Shown piece by piece: positions 36,678 to 41,352 of a DNA stretch of 41,352 bases. This stretch comes from Parvularculaceae bacterium. Lineage in GTDB: Bacteria > Pseudomonadota > Alphaproteobacteria > Caulobacterales > Parvularculaceae. Every line of letters starts with the position of its first letter. The first letter of the stretch is position 1. The stretch is from positions 1 through 41,352 of the forward strand of contig JAJFFW010000107.1 of NCBI GenBank assembly GCA_021776435.1, given 5' to 3'. The translations under genes were made by a program, and so were the position numbers. The notes below the pieces were generated by a model. That model did no database searches. It had not been told where the DNA came from and worked only from the letters and a program-made list of their open reading frames with translations.

Positions 36678-38528
36678 CTAGGCCACCTGCCGGGCGCGTT
36701 TCTTGCGCATGTGTGGCTCGAGTTCGATCTTTCGTAGGCGGACTGATTTCGGCGTTACCTCGACAAGCTCGTCTTCGTCGATATAGGCAATCGCTTCTTC
36801 CAGGCTGAGACGTTGCGGCGTGGTCAGACGCACAGCATCGTCCTTACCCGCGGCGCGGACATTGGTGAGCTGTTTGGCTTTCAGTGGATTGACATCCAGA
36901 TCGCCGGGCTTGGCGTTCTCGCCAATGATCATGCCTTTGTAAACTTTCTCGCCGGGCGAAATAAACATGACCCCTCTGTCTTCCAGGTTCCACAACGCAA
37001 AAGGAACCGAAATGCCGTCGCTGGTGGAAATCAGGACGCCATTGCGACGCCCTTCAATCGCGCCGCGATGGGGCGCCATTTCGAGGAACGATCGGTTGAT
37101 AACGCCAGTGCCGCGCGTATCAGTCAGGAATTCGCCGTGATAGCCAATCAGCGCACGTGCGGGCGCATGCAGGGTGAGGCGTGTTTTGCCAACGCCTGCT
37201 GGCTTCATCTCGACAAGCTCAGCCTTCTTTTGTGAAAGTTTTTCGATCACCACGCCCGAAAACTCTTCGTCCAGATCGATAACAACCTCTTCGATCGGTT
37301 CCAGAAGGGTCCCATGCTCATCTATTTGGGTAACGACTTGGGGGCGCGAGACCGAAAGCTCAAATCCTTCGCGACGCATGTTCTCAATCAAAACGCCGAG
37401 TTGCAATTCGCCTCGACCAGCGACCTCAAAGGCGTCGCGATTCAGGGATTCGCTGACTTTGATGGCGACGTCGCCTTCGGCCTGTCGGAAGAGGCGTTCA
37501 CGGATCACACGGCTTTGTACTTTCGACCCTTCACGGCCGGCGAGCGGAGAGTCGTTGGCGGAAATTGTCACCGAGAGGGTTGGAGGGTCAATGGGTTGTG
37601 AAGGAACGGGCGATTCGATCAGTAGGTCACATAAGGTATCGGAGACAGATGCTTTGCTGAATCCGGCAATCGCGACAATATCGCCGGCGTGTGCTTCGTC
37701 AACTGGCTGTCGTTTCAGACCACGAAACGCCAGTACTTTGGAAATACGCCCCCGCTCGATCTCGCGGCCATCGCGGCTCAAAGCTTTCTGAGTCACGCCG
37801 GGGCGGGCGACGCCGGAAATAATCCGTCCGGTGAGGATACGACCAAGATAGGGATCGGCCTCGAGCGTTGTCGCCAACATTTTGAAAGGTTGCGCCTCCG
37901 CATCGGCGGCGATTGGCGGGGTCGGTACATGTTTAATGATAACTTCAAATAGAGGCGTCAGATCTTCGCGGGCGCCGTTAATTGAGTCTGTAGCCCACCC
38001 GTCTCGTCCGGATGCGTAGATTACTGGAAAATCTAACTGGTCGTCATTCGCCCCAAGGGCAGCAAACAGATCGAAGGTGGCGTCAAGAGCTGCATCAGGA
38101 TCAGCTTGCGGCCGATCGACTTTATTCAGCACAACAATGGGTTTGAGGCCGAGCGCCAGAGCTTTTGAAAGAACAAATTTGGTTTGCGGCATGGGGCCTT
38201 CGGCTGCGTCGATCAGAAGCAAACAGCCATCAACCATCGAGAGGATACGCTCCACTTCGCCGCCAAAGTCAGCGTGGCCGGGCGTATCGACGATGTTGAG
38301 CCGAACTGGATGTTCACCCTTTTCCCATTGAACAGACGTGCATTTGGCGAGGATGGTGATCCCGCGTTCGCGTTCGATATCGTTGGAGTCCATGGCGCGC
38401 TCGGCCATTTCAGCGCTTGCGCGCACAGCTCCTGATTGACGCAGCATCTCATCGACGAGCGTTGTTTTACCATGATCGACATGGGCGATAATGGCGATAT
38501 TTCTTAAATCTATGTTGCAGTGCGTCAT
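36678..38528 (-). CDS. typA: Ribosome-binding GTPase TypA/BipA
   Basis: Translation-factor GTPase that binds the ribosome and supports 50S assembly and stress or cold growth. 616 residues, the usual length. G1 AHVDHGKT (15-22), RGITI (55-59), G3 DTPGH (81-85) and G4 NKVD (135-138). EF-G-like domains follow, with [28 protein letters not shown], and the TypA-specific C-terminal domain contains [10 protein letters not shown]-like [16 protein letters not shown]. The C-terminus is basic (RKKRARQVA). It lies 70 bases upstream of uvrB on the same strand. Confidence 0.97.
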   Translation of the reverse strand: MTHCNIDLRNIAIIAHVDHGKTTLVDEMLRQSGAVRASAEMAERAMDSNDIERERGITILAKCTSVQWEKGEHPVRLNIVDTPGHADFGGEVERILSMVDGCLLLIDAAEGPMPQTKFVLSKALALGLKPIVVLNKVDRPQADPDAALDATFDLFAALGANDDQLDFPVIYASGRDGWATDSINGAREDLTPLFEVIIKHVPTPPIAADAEAQPFKMLATTLEADPYLGRILTGRIISGVARPGVTQKALSRDGREIERGRISKVLAFRGLKRQPVDEAHAGDIVAIAGFSKASVSDTLCDLLIESPVPSQPIDPPTLSVTISANDSPLAGREGSKVQSRVIRERLFRQAEGDVAIKVSESLNRDAFEVAGRGELQLGVLIENMRREGFELSVSRPQVVTQIDEHGTLLEPIEEVVIDLDEEFSGVVIEKLSQKKAELVEMKPAGVGKTRLTLHAPARALIGYHGEFLTDTRGTGVINRSFLEMAPHRGAIEGRRNGVLISTSDGISVPFALWNLEDRGVMFISPGEKVYKGMIIGENAKPGDLDVNPLKAKQLTNVRAAGKDDAVRLTTPQRLSLEEAIAYIDEDELVEVTPKSVRLRKIELEPHMRKKRARQVA

Positions 38529-38686
38529 GGCGCATGGCTTTGCCTGCTTTTCTCCACAAAAGCAAGGGAACTTCCACAGCGAGACATTTACCGATCACGC
38601 TGGCTCGCGCAGGAAAAGGCACTGTATCCCATGCGCCGATTTCTGAATATAGTTAATACAGGTGGTCGAGGGTGGCGGTGGTGTGC

Positions 38687-39277
38687 TTAGTCGCCAAAAC
38701 GATAGCCAAGGCGCACCCCGACATTGTCCAACCCCTGATTGCGATTTGAACTCCCTAAAATATCTCCATTCGACAGGTGTTCATAAAACACCTGCGCACG
38801 CCAATGTTTATCGAGCTTCACGCCGACACCGACGCCGACCCGAAACAGATAGCGGGAACCAAGCAGGACGCGTTCGGTTCTGATAGTCTCGCGTAGAGGG
38901 TCGCCAACGGGTGGAAGGTCCAGAATGCCGTCATGGCGATCAATCCCGAAATCGAATTCGCCCACAATGCGATCATGGAAAACATGGTGCTCCCAGGCCA
39001 GCCCTCCGCCATAGAAGCTCGTGTCTCCCTCCAAATTCAATGAGCCATGTACATAAGGGCGCGGTGAAAGCAGATAGCGAAATATCTTTGGCGATTTAAA
39101 CAAGACCTCGCCGCTGAGATTGACTCCGTTCTCCGGTGAGGGGTCCCCCCCATTAATGTCGATGCTATGGGCCGCCACGCCGCCGCGAATTTCACTGACG
39201 ACGCCTGCACTTGCAGAATCTGCCAAGCATACCCCAGTGATAACCAAGCTTGTGATCAAGCTTTTCACTATGCTCAT
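38687..39277 (-). CDS. PagL-like outer-membrane acyloxyacyl hydrolase / lipid A 3-O-deacylase
   Basis: Probable outer-membrane beta-barrel that removes an acyl chain from lipid A. ATG 39277 is chosen (AAGGATG six bases upstream) over 39319; it gives 196 residues with a signal peptide ending ADSASAG. Alternating hydrophobic strands lead to the PagL hallmark FYEHLSNGDI, with candidate catalytic His167 and Ser169, followed by NQGLDNVGVRLGYRFGD, the final strand with a small residue-aromatic end. The third catalytic acidic residue is not certain. The PagL call rests on the HxSN...G.D motif and size. No LPS-modification genes are nearby. Confidence 0.72.
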   Translation of the reverse strand: MSIVKSLITSLVITGVCLADSASAGVVSEIRGGVAAHSIDINGGDPSPENGVNLSGEVLFKSPKIFRYLLSPRPYVHGSLNLEGDTSFYGGGLAWEHHVFHDRIVGEFDFGIDRHDGILDLPPVGDPLRETIRTERVLLGSRYLFRVGVGVGVKLDKHWRAQVFYEHLSNGDILGSSNRNQGLDNVGVRLGYRFGD

Positions 39278-39390
39278 ATTACCATCCTTGCCCTCAATAC
39301 TCTTAGCGCACGCGCGCACTGCTTATTTCGCCATGGGTCGCGCGTCCATCGATCCCCGCCTAGTATTGTCGCAATGTGGAGGGTGCAGTG
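39278..39390. promoter_or_regulatory. Divergent intergenic region, pagL-like gene / amber-interrupted ORF
   Basis: 113 bases between the - strand PagL-like gene and the + strand ORF. It must carry the promoter for at least one of them. GGAGGG at 39378-39383 is a strong ribosome site for the + strand. No confident promoter boxes were picked out. Confidence 0.4.
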
Positions 39391-39702
39391 GTGTTATTGG
39401 AACGGCAAGTAACAAAACCGCGCTCTTTGATGAAAAATCGTTCTGCTCGCGTATGTGTGATGAGCCATCCTGATGCGATCACACTGGCTCGGGCGAGAGC
39501 CCTACCAAGGTTTCTTCATGTCACCTGCTAGGTTTGGCGCAAAGCGCATGATCTCGATGCGGTAATTGATAAGCTGCATTTGATTGAAGAACCGATGGCT
39601 TGCTACGAGTGGCTGGCGGCACGGATGCTGGATAGATCGGCGTTTGCGCCGAGTGCGAAAGCACATAGTATGGTGTTGGATCTTTTTGGGAGTTATGCAT
39701 GA
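39391..39702 (+). pseudogene. Small unrecognised ORF interrupted by one in-frame amber codon
   Basis: Not matched to any family I know. From GTG 39391, with GGAGGG (39378-39383) seven bases upstream, the frame reads 46 codons, then TAG at 39529-39531, then 56 sense codons and TGA at 39700-39702. The second half looks like real protein-coding sequence: HDLDAVIDKLHLIEEP, then CYEWLAARMLDRSAF, then HSMVLDLFGSYA, amphipathic and probably helical, with no other stop. The first half is basic (ERQVTKPRSLMKNRSARV). The terminal TGA overlaps the ATG of the DUF885 gene (ATGA). Options: a recent nonsense pseudogene, readthrough, a sequencing error, or two pieces with an internal start. The N-terminal start is uncertain. 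Confidence 0.5.
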
Positions 39703-41352
39703 ATCGGATATTCACTGCTTGTGTAGCTTCGTTTGCGGTTTCGTTTTTCGTTTTGGGGGCTGCACTCGGTGCGCCATCCGACGATCTCCATACCTTGTTC
39801 GACGACTATTGGGCGAACGAGATGGCGGAGAATCCGTTCGCCGCCACCTCGTCCGGGGTCAACGACTATAACGACAGGGTCCCGCAGGTCGCGCCTGAGG
39901 ACTATGAACGCCGATTGGTCCAGGCGCACGCCTTCATGGCGCGACTTAATGCGATCGACATTGCGACGGTTGACGACAATGACCGGCTGAGTGCTGATCT
40001 CTTAAATTTTATCCTGAAGCACGACATCGCGCTTGCCGAATTTAAGCCCTGGCGGATTCCGTTTCTCGCCGATACGGGCTTTCACACCAATTTTGGGTAT
40101 ACGGTGAGTGCTACAGTCTTCCGTACAGAGCAGGATTACCGAGATTATCTGAAACGGCTTGGCGGTTTGGTTGGGTATCTGCATCAAAATGTCGAGAATA
40201 TGCGCATCGGCCTCAGTGACGGGTTCGTTCAACCGAAGGAAATAATTCCAAATATCTTGCCCTCTTTTGAAGCCCAGGTGACAGAGACAGTAGAAGAGCA
40301 CCCATATTACAAACCCTTTGCATCAATGCCTGACTCCATTTCTTCGAAGACGCAGCGTAGTTTGCGGCGTGAGGCGAAGAAGGGTCTCTCCCGCGAAGTC
40401 ATACCGGCCTATGGGCGGTTGCTCACCTTTATGAAGGATGAATACCTGGCGGGAGCGCAAGACACTGTTGGCGCTTCAAACCTTCCTGGCGGTGACGTTT
40501 ATTACCGCGCACTCGTGCGCTATTACACATCGCTTGATGATGCGACAGCCGAGGACGTCCATGCGTTGGGCCTCAAGGAAGTCGCACGCATCCGCGTCGA
40601 AATGGATGCGGTGATCGCCGAAACTGGCTTCGAAGGCAGCTTTGTTGAATTCCTGGAATTTCTTCGCACTGACTCGCAATTCTATGCAAAGACACCTGAA
40701 GCCTTGTTGATGCGCGCCTCTCGCATCGCAAAAAAGATCGATGGGCGTCTGCCCGCATTTTTCGGCAAATTACCGCGCCAGCCTTATTCTGTTGAACCGG
40801 TGCCAGCGGAGATTGCCCCCAATTATACAACCGGGCGATATATCGGCGCCCCGGCCGGCAGTGATCGCGGTGGGCAATATTGGGTCAACACCTATGACCT
40901 CAAAACACGTCCATTGTATCAGTTAACGGCGTTGACACTCCACGAGGCTGTACCCGGTCACCACTTGCAAAATGCATTGGCGCTGGAAATAGAAGGCGCG
41001 CCGGAATTCCGTGCGCAATTTTATCCGCATGCATTCGGTGAAGGGTGGGGTTTATATTCAGAAAAACTCGGGGTCGAAATCGGTGTATATGATACCCCCT
41101 ATGATCAATTCGGACGGTTGTCCTATGAGATGTGGCGGGCCTGCCGGCTCGTGATCGACACCGGCTTGCATTCGAAAGGCTGGAGCCGTCAACAAGCGAT
41201 GGATTATTTGGCATCCAATACGGCGCTCTCACTCCACAATGTTCAGACGGAAGTCGATCGTTATATCGCCTGGCCCGGTCAGGCGCTCGCCTATAAGATG
41301 GGCGAGCTGACGATCTGGGAGCTGCGCGGGAAAGCCGAACGCGCGCTGGGCG
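39699..41352 (+). CDS. DUF885 family protein (HExxH metallopeptidase-like), 3' end outside window
   Basis: Secreted, probably zinc-dependent peptidase-like protein of unknown substrate. The ATG at 39699 overlaps the preceding TGA (ATGA). 551 residues are read before the window ends with no stop. Signal peptide NRIFTACVASFAVSFFVLGAALGAPS (cleavage near 25). The conserved DUF885 pattern is present: LFDDYWANEMAENPFAAT near the N-terminus, GRYIGAPAGSDRGGQYWVNTYDL, the HEAVPGHHLQ motif (His415-His422, HExxxxHH variant of HExxH) and GEGWGLYSEKLG after it, where Glu could be the third zinc ligand. Family annotation only; the activity of most members is unproven. Confidence 0.88.
   Translation, partial: MNRIFTACVASFAVSFFVLGAALGAPSDDLHTLFDDYWANEMAENPFAATSSGVNDYNDRVPQVAPEDYERRLVQAHAFMARLNAIDIATVDDNDRLSADLLNFILKHDIALAEFKPWRIPFLADTGFHTNFGYTVSATVFRTEQDYRDYLKRLGGLVGYLHQNVENMRIGLSDGFVQPKEIIPNILPSFEAQVTETVEEHPYYKPFASMPDSISSKTQRSLRREAKKGLSREVIPAYGRLLTFMKDEYLAGAQDTVGASNLPGGDVYYRALVRYYTSLDDATAEDVHALGLKEVARIRVEMDAVIAETGFEGSFVEFLEFLRTDSQFYAKTPEALLMRASRIAKKIDGRLPAFFGKLPRQPYSVEPVPAEIAPNYTTGRYIGAPAGSDRGGQYWVNTYDLKTRPLYQLTALTLHEAVPGHHLQNALALEIEGAPEFRAQFYPHAFGEGWGLYSEKLGVEIGVYDTPYDQFGRLSYEMWRACRLVIDTGLHSKGWSRQQAMDYLASNTALSLHNVQTEVDRYIAWPGQALAYKMGELTIWELRGKAERALG

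Noticed and set aside
39120-39473. + strand ORFs overlapping the pagL-like gene start and its upstream region
   Set aside because: They begin antisense to the PagL-like gene, lack ribosome sites, and conflict with the better supported frame from 39391.
1-41352. CRISPR arrays, insertion sequences or prophage genes
   Set aside because: No spaced direct repeats, transposase, integrase or phage structural genes were seen in any frame.

Overview
The window is chromosomal DNA from an alphaproteobacterium. The evidence is the order of the ribosomal cluster (adk follows secY directly, rpmJ and rpsD are absent), the downstream degP-rarA-crcB-rluC-ATP12 block, a ~450-residue prolyl-tRNA synthetase without the editing insertion, and a lone LolC/E permease next to LolD. 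Base composition looks moderately GC-rich, with no compositional break obvious to the eye. A genus cannot be named from this.

Region 1 (1-18298): the fused str-S10-spc-alpha ribosomal supercluster, all on the + strand. Order: 'rpsL (5' truncated), rpsG, fusA, tuf | rpsJ, rplC, rplD, rplW, rplB, rpsS, rplV, rpsC, rplP, rpmC, rpsQ | rplN, rplX, rplE, rpsN, rpsH, rplF, rplR, rpsE, rpmD, rplO, secY, adk | rpsM, rpsK, rpoA, rplQ. Structured spacers lie at the tuf/rpsJ, rpsQ/rplN, rplO/secY and adk/rpsM junctions. A textbook intrinsic terminator closes the cluster.

Region 2 (18387-24082, + strand): a tightly packed set of degP-type periplasmic protease, rarA, a sterol-desaturase-family membrane enzyme, crcB, an RluC-type pseudouridine synthase and an ATP12 F1-ATPase chaperone. 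Opposite it (24079-25732, - strand) are a secreted EF-hand protein and lipB. A tRNA-Leu(GAG) follows at 25929-26013.

Region 3 (26232-32470): proS, overlapping tail-to-tail with a secreted amidase; a LolC/E permease, an NTF2-like protein and LolD in one transcription unit; then a convergent periplasmic DsbA-like oxidoreductase.

Region 4 (32613-38528, - strand): a small unit with a DUF6249-like membrane protein, an ECF sigma factor and a two-helix membrane protein (a candidate anti-sigma factor, with the DsbA-like gene downstream). Then come an 88-nt REP-like hairpin, uvrB and typA/bipA.

Region 5 (38687-41352): a PagL-like outer-membrane lipid A deacylase (-), then on the + strand an unrecognised small ORF interrupted by one amber codon. 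That ORF overlaps the start of a secreted DUF885 metallopeptidase-like protein by ATGA; the latter runs off the window. Most of the window is conserved housekeeping DNA. The least explained parts are the amber-interrupted ORF, the ECF/two-helix/DsbA unit, the NTF2-like gene inside the Lol operon, and an Adk with an altered FPRT motif. I found no CRISPR array, transposase or prophage.
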